Of a stretch of DNA of 64,000 nucleotides, positions 33,630-41,849 are shown one piece after another. The translations under genes were made by a program, and so were the position numbers. The stretch covers positions 38,149 through 102,148 of the forward strand of contig DCFR01000052.1 in the NCBI GenBank assembly GCA_002319815.1, written 5' to 3'. Origin of the DNA: Megamonas sp. UBA1799 (GTDB taxonomy: Bacteria; Bacillota; Negativicutes; Selenomonadales; Selenomonadaceae). The notes under the pieces are model-generated. The model made no database searches. It was not told the origin of the DNA and was given only the letters and a program-made list of their open reading frames with translations. How positions within the stretch are numbered: the first letter of the stretch is position 1; each line of letters starts with the position of its first letter.

Positions 33630-34736
33630 TTGAAAAAAAAGCAGCTGCGCTGCGGGTATACGACCGGCGCTTGTATGGCGGCCGGAGTCAAAGCCGGTTT
33701 GTTGTTTCTGCAGGGTGAGTATTGTGAAAGTCTGCAGCTGGAGGCGCTGGACGGAACGCTGCTCAAGATTCCCGTCAAAGCTGTTATGGCAGTAGAAGGC
33801 GGCGTGCAGGCGGAAATCATCAAGGATGCCGGCGATGATCCCGATATTACGAATGGAGTTTCGGTGTTTACAACTGTTCGTTTGCTGCCGGACGGCGCCG
33901 GGATTCATTTTAAGGCGGGCGACGGCATTGGAACGGTTACGAAACCGGGATTATCGGTCCCAGCTGGGGAGCCGTCAATTAATCCGGGACCGCGGCAGTT
34001 AGTTAAAAATGTTGTACAGAAACTTTTGGGAGATACGGCTGGCTGCGAGGTTGAGGTGTCGATTCCGGCCGGTACAGAACTGGCGAAACGCACTTTGAAT
34101 CCTATTTTAGGCGTAGTCGGCGGTATTTCTGTGATCGGGACGACCGGCGTGGTGCGTCCTATGTCAGAAGAAGGTTTTAAGAATTCTTTGGTGCCGCAGA
34201 TTGATGTTGCCAAAGCGGCTGGTTTTGAATCTTTGATTTTTGTGCCGGGGAAAATTGGCGAAAACATTGCCCTACAGTGCGGCTTGCCAAAAGCGGCCGT
34301 AGTTCAGACCAGCAATTTTATTGGTTTCATGCTGGAAGCTGCGGCGGAACGGGAGATTAAGCGCGTTATGCTTCTCGGGCATCTGGGCAAGCTGGCCAAA
34401 GTGGCAGCCGGGGTGTTTTACACCCATAACCGGATTGGCGACGGCCGGCTGGAAGCCATGGCGGCTTATTCTGCCGCGCTGGGCATGCCGGCAGCTGGGG
34501 TGCGGCGCATTTTGGCGGCGACGACGACGGAGGACGCAATGCCGGTGATCGAGGAATACAATTTGCTGCAGGTCTATACCGTGCTGGCGGAACGCGCCAG
34601 TCTGCGGGCGGAACGTTATGTGTTTGGGGATATGCAGATTGGTACCGTAATGGCAACGCTGCGGGGAAAAATTTTAGGCATGGACGCACACGCCAGAGAG
34701 ATAGGAAGGGATTTGCATTGGAATATAAAATCGTAG
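33630..34736 (+). CDS. cbiD: Cobalt-precorrin-5B C1-methyltransferase CbiD
   Basis: About 368 aa. LRCGYTTGACMAAG near the start is the CbiD signature; GGISVIGTTGVVRPMSEE and the VMLLGHLGKLAKVAAG region follow. CbiD methylates C1 of cobalt-precorrin-5B in the anaerobic pathway. TTG 33630 is preferred by spacing from AGGGGG (seven bases); GTG 33627 is possible. It is the first gene after the riboswitch and overlaps cbiE by 19 bases, which begins a 14-kb run of closely packed genes. Confidence 0.94.
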   Translation: MKKKQLRCGYTTGACMAAGVKAGLLFLQGEYCESLQLEALDGTLLKIPVKAVMAVEGGVQAEIIKDAGDDPDITNGVSVFTTVRLLPDGAGIHFKAGDGIGTVTKPGLSVPAGEPSINPGPRQLVKNVVQKLLGDTAGCEVEVSIPAGTELAKRTLNPILGVVGGISVIGTTGVVRPMSEEGFKNSLVPQIDVAKAAGFESLIFVPGKIGENIALQCGLPKAAVVQTSNFIGFMLEAAAEREIKRVMLLGHLGKLAKVAAGVFYTHNRIGDGRLEAMAAYSAALGMPAAGVRRILAATTTEDAMPVIEEYNLLQVYTVLAERASLRAERYVFGDMQIGTVMATLRGKILGMDAHAREIGRDLHWNIKS

Positions 34737-35344
34737 TGGCAGGGATTGGTCCGGGCAATCCGGATTATGTGCTGCCGGCGGCAGCACGGGCGATCCGGGA
34801 GGCGGCGGTTTTAGTTGGCAGCCGGCGGGCGCTGACGGATTTCGCCCGGCGGGATCAGGCAACTTTTCCCATTACCGGTGATATTGAGAGCGTGCTGCGT
34901 TTTATTCGCGAGCAGCGGCAAAGCTGCGAAGTGGTGGTTATGGTATCCGGCGATCCGGGTTATTATTCTTTACTGGATGCCCTGCGCCGTGAGTTTCCTG
35001 CTTCGGCGATTCAGGTGATTCCGGGCATCAGTTCCGTTCAGTTCGCGTTTGCCCGGCTGTCTCTTCCCTGGCATGACGCCCGCCTATTGAGCATGCATGG
35101 CCGCCGCCCTCCGGATGATGCCCTGCGCTATGCGCCGGGGACTATGCTGGGTCTGCTCACGGATACGGAATACAGTTCCCAAACGATTCCGGCGCTTCTC
35201 ATGAAGCTGGGCTGGCCGGAATCGGCTGCCGTATCGATTTGCGCGCGGTTGTCCTATGAAGACGAGACGATTGTCAGCACAACCTTGAAGGATGCGGCGG
35301 CGGTCAAGGAAGAAACACATTGTATAATGGTGGTGAGAGGATAA
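34718..35344 (+). CDS. cbiE: Cobalt-precorrin-7 C5-methyltransferase CbiE
   Basis: 208 aa, single-domain tetrapyrrole methylase. VVAGIGPGNPDYVLPAA, MVSGDPGYYSLLDAL and VIPGISSVQFAFARL are the S-adenosylmethionine and substrate motifs. It methylates C5 of the corrin ring, while CbiT, the next gene, handles C15 and decarboxylation; in many bacteria both are fused as CobL, here they are separate. TTG 34718 has GGAAGGG upstream. The stop overlaps the cbiT start as TAATG. Confidence 0.93.
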   Translation: MEYKIVVAGIGPGNPDYVLPAAARAIREAAVLVGSRRALTDFARRDQATFPITGDIESVLRFIREQRQSCEVVVMVSGDPGYYSLLDALRREFPASAIQVIPGISSVQFAFARLSLPWHDARLLSMHGRRPPDDALRYAPGTMLGLLTDTEYSSQTIPALLMKLGWPESAAVSICARLSYEDETIVSTTLKDAAAVKEETHCIMVVRG

Positions 35345-35928
35345 TGAATTTTTTGGGAATTGATGATGAGGACTTTATTCGCGGCGATGTGCCGATGACG
35401 AAACAAGAAATCCGTATTCTAACGTTGGCAAAAGCGCATGTTGGGACAGAGGCTGTTGTCATTGATATTGGCGCGGGGACGGGCTCTATTTCCATTGAGG
35501 CGGCCAGGTTGGCTCCAGATGGACATGTGTATTCCATTGAACGCACTGCTGCGGGTATCGCCTTGATTCAGGCAAATGCCGAAAAGTTTGGCGTGACGAA
35601 TCTCACGCCGGTTCATAGTGAGGCCCCGGCCGGGCTGGAGCAAATTCCGGTCTGTGATGCCGTTATTATAGGCGGCAGCGGCCGTCAGCTGCATGAAATT
35701 CTGGATGTGGTTTCTGTAAAGCTGCGGACGGGTGGCCGGATTGTGCTGAACTGTATTACCATTCAGACGCTGGCTTCCTGTCTTGCTTATATGCGGCAGC
35801 ATGTGGCACAGTTTTCGTATGAAGCGGTGCAGGTACAGGTCAATCGGCTGGAAGCGGTTGGTCCGTATGATATGGCTAAAGCAATTAATCCGATTTATAT
35901 CGTGACTTGTATTAAAAAGAATGCATAG
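35344..35928 (+). CDS. cbiT: Cobalt-precorrin-6B C15-methyltransferase (decarboxylating) CbiT
   Basis: About 194 aa from ATG 35344 (GAGAGG upstream). GIDDEDFIRGDVPMTKQEIR is typical of the CbiT N-terminus; VVIDIGAGTGSISIEAA is the class I methyltransferase SAM motif. It methylates C15 and removes the C12 acetate carboxyl group. It is joined to cbiE by a one-base overlap, with cbiF 12 bases downstream. Confidence 0.93.
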   Translation: MNFLGIDDEDFIRGDVPMTKQEIRILTLAKAHVGTEAVVIDIGAGTGSISIEAARLAPDGHVYSIERTAAGIALIQANAEKFGVTNLTPVHSEAPAGLEQIPVCDAVIIGGSGRQLHEILDVVSVKLRTGGRIVLNCITIQTLASCLAYMRQHVAQFSYEAVQVQVNRLEAVGPYDMAKAINPIYIVTCIKKNA

Positions 35929-35940
35929 GAGGAAAATTTA

Positions 35941-36699
35941 ATGAAGGTATTTATTGTAGGAGCAGGTCCCGGCGATCCGGAGTTGATTACGGTAAAGGGA
36001 CAGCGCCTTTTGCAAACGGCCGATGTGATTATTTATGCCGGTTCTTTAGTGAATCCGGCCTTGTTGGATGCGGCCAAGAAGGATGCGGTCATTTATAATT
36101 CGGCATCCATGACGCTGCCGGAAGTCATTGATACGATCACGGCAGCAGTAGCCGAGGATAAAATGGTCATACGGCTGCATACCGGCGATCCGGCTATTTA
36201 TGGCGCGATTCAGGAACAAATGGACGCTTTAAAGAAGCGCGATATTGCGTTTGAAGTCGTTCCGGGCGTCAGCTCATTTTTGGCTACGGCAGCGGCGCTC
36301 AAGCAGGAGTACACTTTGCCGGATATATCGCAGACGGTTATTATCACCCGCAATGAAGGGCGTACGCCAGTGCCGGAACGTGAAAATCTGCGGAGCCTGG
36401 CACAGCATCAGTCGACGATGTGCATTTTCCTCAGCGTCCATATGCTGGGCGATGTCGTCAAAGAGCTGATTGCCGGCGGCTATGACAAGACAACGCCGAT
36501 TGCCATTGTGCAAAAAGCATCCTGGCCGGAGCAGAAAATTGTTCGGGCTACGTTGGAAACCATTGTGGAAGAAATCAAGGATAAGGATATTTCCCGTACG
36601 GCCATGATTGTTGTCGGCCATTGTCTGAATACCGATTATTCGCTGTCGCGTCTCTACGCGCCGGAGTTCAGTCATATGTATCGGAAGGCATCGCAATGA
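35941..36699 (+). CDS. cbiF: Cobalt-precorrin-4 C11-methyltransferase CbiF
   Basis: 252 aa tetrapyrrole methylase. VFIVGAGPGDPELITVKG, IIYAGSLVNPALL (typical of CbiF/CobM), LHTGDPAIYGAIQEQMD, VVPGVSSFLATAAAL and IFLSVHM are visible. It methylates C11. AGGAGG lies nine bases before the ATG. cbiL (C20 methyltransferase), which often stands next to cbiF, is missing here. Confidence 0.94.
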   Translation: MKVFIVGAGPGDPELITVKGQRLLQTADVIIYAGSLVNPALLDAAKKDAVIYNSASMTLPEVIDTITAAVAEDKMVIRLHTGDPAIYGAIQEQMDALKKRDIAFEVVPGVSSFLATAAALKQEYTLPDISQTVIITRNEGRTPVPERENLRSLAQHQSTMCIFLSVHMLGDVVKELIAGGYDKTTPIAIVQKASWPEQKIVRATLETIVEEIKDKDISRTAMIVVGHCLNTDYSLSRLYAPEFSHMYRKASQ

Positions 36700-37754
36700 G
36701 ATGCGCTGTTTTCGCGGCAACTGCGCATGGCGTGCAGTTGGCGGCTGAATTGCAGCAGAAACTGGACGGGTCGGCGGATATATTTGTCAAGAAAGGCCGG
36801 GAAGCCGCGATGCCTGTTCGTTGCTATGATACGCTGAGCAAAGCGGTACGGGGGGCTTTTTACCAATATGACGCGCTGATTTTTTTCATGGCGGTTGGTA
36901 TCGTCGTTCGGCTGATTGCCCCGTGTTTGAAAAGTAAGCTTACCGATCCGGCGGTTGTCGTTTTAGACGAGCAGGGAAAATATGCTATCAGCCTGCTTTC
37001 CGGACACGTCGGCGGTGCGAATGAACTCACGCGGCAAATCGCTGCAATTTTTGCCGCCGAGCCGGTGATTACTACGGCGACGGATGTGAACGGAAAACTG
37101 GCTCCTGATGCCATGGCGGCTAAGCTGGGACTTTCTCCGTACCCTAAAGCCGGCATTCAGGTCATGAACAGCGGCCTTTTGGAAGGAAAGAAAATCGACT
37201 GGCTGATTGATGATCAACTGCCGCGGACGCTGTTTTTTATGCGGGCGCTGACGACCGAAGGCGTGCGGCCTCGGCTGTTTAATGTCAGCAACTGCGCGGC
37301 CCATCCGGGCTTATCCGTTCTGATTACCGCGCAGACTTTGCCGGAGCAGCCCAATTTTTTGTATTTGCAGCCGCGCCGGCTGGTGGCCGGTATCGGCTGC
37401 CGCCGGGGAACGCCGGTAGGGTTGATACGCGAAGCTTTGACGCTGGCCTGCAAGAAAATTGGTCAGGATCTTTCCGCTGTTTCTTTGCTGGCCAGCACGG
37501 TGGTCAAGCAGGATGAACCCGGCCTGCTGCAGCTGGCGGAGGAAATGGGAGTTCCCATTCGTTTTTTTGGCAACGCGGAGCTGCAGGCGCAAGTTGACGC
37601 GTATGCGCTGCCGGAGTCTTCTTTTGTCAAGAAACAAATTGGCGTGGGCAATGTCTGCGGGGCGGCGGCGCTTTGCTGCGTAACGCATGGCAGATTCGCA
37701 TTAGAGAAAACAAAATTTACGAAAGTGACGGTGGCTTTAGTATGGGAAAAATAA
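36696..37754 (+). CDS. cbiG: Cobalt-precorrin-5A hydrolase CbiG
   Basis: About 352 aa from ATG 36696 (GGAAGG upstream, overlapping the cbiF stop as ATGA). The N-terminal part has FFMAVGIVVRLIAP and LLSGHVGGANELTRQIA; the C-terminal domain has VAGIGCRRGTPV and GVGNVCGAAAL. CbiG opens the delta-lactone of cobalt-precorrin-5A and releases acetaldehyde, the step that marks the anaerobic route. It overlaps cbiH by 13 bases. Confidence 0.94.
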   Translation: MRCAVFAATAHGVQLAAELQQKLDGSADIFVKKGREAAMPVRCYDTLSKAVRGAFYQYDALIFFMAVGIVVRLIAPCLKSKLTDPAVVVLDEQGKYAISLLSGHVGGANELTRQIAAIFAAEPVITTATDVNGKLAPDAMAAKLGLSPYPKAGIQVMNSGLLEGKKIDWLIDDQLPRTLFFMRALTTEGVRPRLFNVSNCAAHPGLSVLITAQTLPEQPNFLYLQPRRLVAGIGCRRGTPVGLIREALTLACKKIGQDLSAVSLLASTVVKQDEPGLLQLAEEMGVPIRFFGNAELQAQVDAYALPESSFVKKQIGVGNVCGAAALCCVTHGRFALEKTKFTKVTVALVWEK

Positions 37755-38479
37755 CTGTAATTGGTCTTGGGCCAGGCAGTTTGGAGGATATGACGCCGAA
37801 AGCTCTTAAGGCGATTCAGCAGGCAGAAGTGGTTGCTGGCTATAATACGTATATCAAATTGATTGAGACGCTGCTGGAGGGAAAGACCGTCATCGGCACC
37901 GCGATGATGCAGGAGATTGATCGCTGCCGGCTGGCGGTAGAAGCTGCGGTTGCCGGAAAAAATACCGTGGTTGTTTCCAGCGGCGATTCCGGTGTTTATG
38001 GCATGGCTGGTTTAGTGCTGGAAATCGCCTTGACATATGAGAAAGAAAATCGACCGGAGATTGCAATCATTGCCGGTATTTCGGCGGTCAATGCCGCCGC
38101 GTCCATTTTAGGAGCGCCGCTGATGCACGACTTTGCCGTTATCAGTCTCAGTAATCTACTCACGCCATGGGATTTAATCCGTCGGCGGGTGGAGTGCGCG
38201 GCCCAGGGGGATTTTGTGATCGCGCTTTACAATCCCAAGAGTAAGAAGCGGGTGCAGAATATTGAAGAGGTGCGTGAAATCCTGCTGCAGTACAAATCTC
38301 CGGATACGCCGGTCGGTATTGTAAATAATGCATCCCGGGCAAATCAGGTGCAGGTCATTTCAACTTTGCGTGATTTTACGAAGGAAGATATCAATATGTT
38401 TTCCATGGTGTTGATCGGCAATAGTAAAACTTATGTCAAGGATGGCTATATGATCACGCCAAGAGGGTATGAGTTATGA
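37742..38479 (+). CDS. cbiH: Cobalt-precorrin-3B C17-methyltransferase CbiH
   Basis: About 245 aa from ATG 37742, inside the end of cbiG. ITVIGLGPGSLEDMTPKAL, VVAGYNTYIKLI, VVSSGDSGVYGMAGL, AGISAVNAAASILGAPLMHD and FVIALYNPKSKKR are CbiH/CobJ hallmarks. It methylates C17 with ring contraction, forming the corrin macrocycle. No fused CbiG or ferredoxin domain is present. Confidence 0.94.
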   Translation: MGKITVIGLGPGSLEDMTPKALKAIQQAEVVAGYNTYIKLIETLLEGKTVIGTAMMQEIDRCRLAVEAAVAGKNTVVVSSGDSGVYGMAGLVLEIALTYEKENRPEIAIIAGISAVNAAASILGAPLMHDFAVISLSNLLTPWDLIRRRVECAAQGDFVIALYNPKSKKRVQNIEEVREILLQYKSPDTPVGIVNNASRANQVQVISTLRDFTKEDINMFSMVLIGNSKTYVKDGYMITPRGYEL

Positions 38480-39243
38480 TTTTTGTCGCAGCGGGAACTC
38501 AGGACGGCCGTGAACTGGCGGCTCGCTTGCTGCAGGCTGGCTATCCAGTGACGGCTTCGGTCGTCAGCAGCTATGGTGAAAAGCTGCTGCAGGCGTATCC
38601 GGGCATGGTCATTAATGACGAGCCGCTGGATGAGGATGCGTTGGTTCGTTATATGGAGCTTCATGAGGTTCATGTTTTTGTAGATGCCAGTCATCCTTAT
38701 GCAGCGAATGTTTCCCAAAATGCTATGCAGGCATGCCGTCGTTTGGCGGTTCCTTATATCCGTTATGAACGACAGAGCGTGCCTTTCCTTTATGATAAAG
38801 TATATTGTGTTGATAGTTATGAAGCGGCGGCAAAGAAAGCGGCGGAGTTCGGAAGGAATGTTTTCCTTACAACCGGCAGCCGCAATGTCCGGGCTTTTAC
38901 CGAGTCGGCTTATTTGCAGGGACATACGATTACCGCCCGCATTCTGCCGGTGGACAAAGTAGTGGCGGAATGTACAAAACTAGGGCTTACGCCAAAAAAT
39001 ATTGTCGCCCTGCAAGGCCCGTTTTCCAAGGAATTGAATCGCGAGCTTTACCGTCAGTATGCGGCGGATGTGATTGTAACGAAAAACAGCGGAGAAATCG
39101 GCGGGACGGATACAAAACTGGAAGCGGCCAAAGAATTGGGCCTGCCAGTTGTCATGATCGATCGCCCCCGCATTGCCTACGATGTTATGGCTTCGACGTT
39201 CGATGAAGTCATGGCGTTTGTGGCGCAACAAGCGAAGAAATGA
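38476..39243 (+). CDS. cbiJ: Cobalt-precorrin-6A reductase CbiJ
   Basis: 255 aa. IFVAAGTQDGRELAARL at the start, VDASHPYAANVSQNA near 71, FLTTGSRNVRAF near 132, ALQGPFSKELN near 178 and VTKNSGEIGGTDTKLEAA near 205 are the CbiJ/CobK motifs. It reduces the C18-C19 double bond with a pyridine nucleotide. It overlaps cbiH by four bases. Confidence 0.93.
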   Translation: MIFVAAGTQDGRELAARLLQAGYPVTASVVSSYGEKLLQAYPGMVINDEPLDEDALVRYMELHEVHVFVDASHPYAANVSQNAMQACRRLAVPYIRYERQSVPFLYDKVYCVDSYEAAAKKAAEFGRNVFLTTGSRNVRAFTESAYLQGHTITARILPVDKVVAECTKLGLTPKNIVALQGPFSKELNRELYRQYAADVIVTKNSGEIGGTDTKLEAAKELGLPVVMIDRPRIAYDVMASTFDEVMAFVAQQAKK

Positions 39244-39252
39244 GGAAAAAAG

Positions 39253-39885
39253 ATGGAATTTATTAAACAGCCAATGGATATTGAAAACCGCAGTATGGAA
39301 ATTATTGCGCCGCATTTAGCGGGACTGCAGCTGACCGATGCCGAAACAAAAGTATATTCCCGGATGATTCATGCTTCTGGGGATGTGGAATATGCTCCGG
39401 TGATCCGGATTCATCCGCAGGCTATTGCCGCAGCGCAGACGGCGTTAAAGGCCGGCTGTAATATTTATACGGATGTTGAGATGGTGCGTACCGGCATTCA
39501 TAAGCCGTCTTTTCATCGTTATGGCGGACAAATCGAATGCCTTATTGCTGATGAAAAAGTAGCTGCAATGGCTAAGGCAGAGGGAATCACGCGTTCTATG
39601 GCGGCGATGCGTACTTTCGGTAAAAAACTGAACGGCTCCATTGTAGCGATTGGCAATGCGCCTACGGCGTTGTTTGAAGTCCTGCGTATGGCCGAAGAAG
39701 AAAATATTTGTCCGGCCGTGATCATTGGCATTCCGGTAGGTTTTGTCGGAGCCGCCGATTCCAAAAAAGCGCTGGCGGAGAATAACCGTATTCCTTATAT
39801 TACCGTTGAGGGAACAAAAGGCGGCAGTCCGATTGCGGCCTCAGCCATTAATGCCATTATGTATTTACTTGATAACAGAAGGTGA
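39253..39885 (+). CDS. cbiC: Cobalt-precorrin-8 methylmutase CbiC
   Basis: 210 aa. MIHASGDVEYA carries the catalytic His; VEMVRTGI, IGNAPTALFEVL and GIPVGFVGAADSKKAL follow, and GTKGGSPIAASAINA ends the protein. It moves the methyl group from C11 to C12 to give cobyrinate. GAGGAAAAAAG precedes the ATG, and the next gene is seven bases away. Confidence 0.95.
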   Translation: MEFIKQPMDIENRSMEIIAPHLAGLQLTDAETKVYSRMIHASGDVEYAPVIRIHPQAIAAAQTALKAGCNIYTDVEMVRTGIHKPSFHRYGGQIECLIADEKVAAMAKAEGITRSMAAMRTFGKKLNGSIVAIGNAPTALFEVLRMAEEENICPAVIIGIPVGFVGAADSKKALAENNRIPYITVEGTKGGSPIAASAINAIMYLLDNRR

Positions 39886-39892
39886 TTGAGCT

Positions 39893-41281
39893 ATGCAGCG
39901 AAAAATACCGAGGATCGTTATCGCTGCAACGCAGAGCGGTTCGGGCAAGACTACGATTGTTACCGGGCTTTTAGCCGCGCTGCGGGCGCAGGGGATGCGG
40001 GTGCAGTCCTATAAAATCGGACCGGATTATATTGATCCTGGTTACCATGAGCTGGCCAGCGGTCGGCCCGGGCATAATCTGGATACATGGCTGGTACCGT
40101 CCAATAAATTATCCGAAATTTTTCAGCGAACGGTACAGGATGCTGATATTGCCGTCATTGAAGGCGTGATGGGGCTTTATGACGGCGGCAGCGGCGGTAT
40201 CAGTTCGACGGCGGCCATTGCCAAACTGTTAGACGCTCCGGTACTGCTGGTCATTAATGCCAAGGCAATGGGCGAATCGGCTGCTGCTTTGGCACTGGGC
40301 TTTAAAAATTATGATCCGTCAGTGCGCATTGCCGGCGTGATTTTGAACCGTCTGGGGTCTGATTCGCATCGGGATATGATTGTGGAGGCTTTGGACAAAC
40401 TGGCGATTCCGGTCTTTGGTGCTGTATATCGTAATGATAAAATGACAATGCCGGAGCGCCATCTTGGCCTTTTGCCCGTGACGGAGAATGCACAGGAAAC
40501 CGCTGTGGTGGCGGAAATTGGCCGCACGATTGGCGCGCAGGTTGATTTGGGAAAAATACGCGAACTGGCTTTTAGTGCACCGCCGTTATGCGTGCAGGAA
40601 GAAACGGAGCGGACGGTTCAGCCGCGGGTTCGCATTGCCGTAGCTCGCGATGAAGCCTTTTCTTTCTACTATCCGGAGAGCTTGCAGGTGCTGGAAGCGC
40701 AGGGCGCTGAGATCATTCCCTTCAGTCCGCTTAGAGATAAGGAGCTGCCGGAAGCTGACGGTTTGATTCTAGGCGGCGGTTTTCCGGAAATGTTTGCCCA
40801 GCCATTGTATGCTAATCAGAGCATGCGGGAATCCCTGCAGCGGGCCGCTGCCGCCGGAATGCCCATTTATGCTGAATGCGGCGGGTTTATGTATCTGATG
40901 GAAAAGATGATTGATTTTTCAGGAGAAGCATTCCCTATGGCCGGGGTCATTTCTGGTACGGTCCAAATGAATAAAAAATTGCAGACGGTCGGTTATGTTG
41001 CGGCGGAAATGCTGCAGGATACTGTGTTGGGACCATGTGGAACGGTTCTGCATGGGCATGAATTCCACTTTTCTTCCGAGTGTCCTCCGGAACCAGGACG
41101 GGAATATCCGCGGGCGTTTACCTTCCGCCGTATGCGGAAAGCAGAGAGCTATCCGGCCGGTTATGCCAAGGGTAATATTCTGGGTTCCTATCTGCATTTA
41201 CATTTCGCCGGCTGCCCGCAGGCGGCCGGGCATTTTGTTGCCGCTTGCAGTCAGTATCGGCATGAAAAAGAGGCCGATTGA
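39893..41281 (+). CDS. cbiA: Cobyrinate a,c-diamide synthase CbiA
   Basis: 462 aa. N-terminal P-loop domain (IAATQSGSGKTTIVTGL; VIEGVMGLYDGG) and a C-terminal class I glutamine amidotransferase domain with the nucleophile Cys in IYAECGGFMYLME and a late His in LGSYLHLHF. It amidates the a and c side chains of cobyrinate using glutamine and ATP. It follows cbiC by seven bases and overlaps the cobU region. Confidence 0.94.
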   Translation: MQRKIPRIVIAATQSGSGKTTIVTGLLAALRAQGMRVQSYKIGPDYIDPGYHELASGRPGHNLDTWLVPSNKLSEIFQRTVQDADIAVIEGVMGLYDGGSGGISSTAAIAKLLDAPVLLVINAKAMGESAAALALGFKNYDPSVRIAGVILNRLGSDSHRDMIVEALDKLAIPVFGAVYRNDKMTMPERHLGLLPVTENAQETAVVAEIGRTIGAQVDLGKIRELAFSAPPLCVQEETERTVQPRVRIAVARDEAFSFYYPESLQVLEAQGAEIIPFSPLRDKELPEADGLILGGGFPEMFAQPLYANQSMRESLQRAAAAGMPIYAECGGFMYLMEKMIDFSGEAFPMAGVISGTVQMNKKLQTVGYVAAEMLQDTVLGPCGTVLHGHEFHFSSECPPEPGREYPRAFTFRRMRKAESYPAGYAKGNILGSYLHLHFAGCPQAAGHFVAACSQYRHEKEAD

Positions 41282-41283
41282 AT

Positions 41284-41847
41284 ATGGGGCAGATTATTTT
41301 AGTGACCGGCGGAGCGCGCAGCGGAAAAAGCCGTTTTGCCGAAGAATATGCGGCTAAATATGGCAAGCAGGTCGGCTATATAGCGACAGCAGAAATTTAT
41401 GACGCCGAGATGGAATTCCGCGTTAAGCTGCACCGGCAGCGCCGTCCGGCCAGTTGGCAGACCTATGAGGCGCCGTTTGACGCGCATGAGGCTTTGGAAA
41501 AAGCGGGCAGGGGCTGTGATATGGTATTGTTTGACTGCCTGACACTCTATGTCAGCAATCTGCTTTGCTCGCTGCCTTCTATCGACGATTCGGATTACAA
41601 CTATGCTTTGGCGAAGGAAAAGATGGACCGACTGCTGGCGCAGGCAAAAAAAAATCCGGGAACAACAATTTTTGTTTCCAATGAAGTCGGCGGCGGCATC
41701 GTTCCGGAAAATCATTTATCACGGGAATACCGCGATATTGCCGGTATTGTAAATCAATGGGCAGCCAAAGCGGCTGATAAAGTATATTTGGTTGTCTGCG
41801 GGCTTCCGGTCGATGTTAAGAAGCTGGCAGAAAATTGGGAGGCATAA
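41284..41847 (+). CDS. cobU: Adenosylcobinamide kinase/guanylyltransferase CobU
   Basis: About 187 aa. P-loop LVTGGARSGKSRFAEEYA, YIATAEIYDAEMEFRVKLHR with the guanylylated His region, RPASWQTYE, LFDCLTLYVSNLL and VSNEVGGGIVPEN. It phosphorylates adenosylcobinamide and attaches GMP. ATG 41284 is 10 bases after AAAGAGG; TTG 41278 is an alternative. It lies three bases after the end of cbiA. Confidence 0.94.
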   Translation: MGQIILVTGGARSGKSRFAEEYAAKYGKQVGYIATAEIYDAEMEFRVKLHRQRRPASWQTYEAPFDAHEALEKAGRGCDMVLFDCLTLYVSNLLCSLPSIDDSDYNYALAKEKMDRLLAQAKKNPGTTIFVSNEVGGGIVPENHLSREYRDIAGIVNQWAAKAADKVYLVVCGLPVDVKKLAENWEA

Positions 41848-41849
41848 GA

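Noticed and set aside
33376..33633. Small open frame across the cobalamin riboswitch
   Set aside because: It overlaps the aptamer and expression platform and has no ribosome site.
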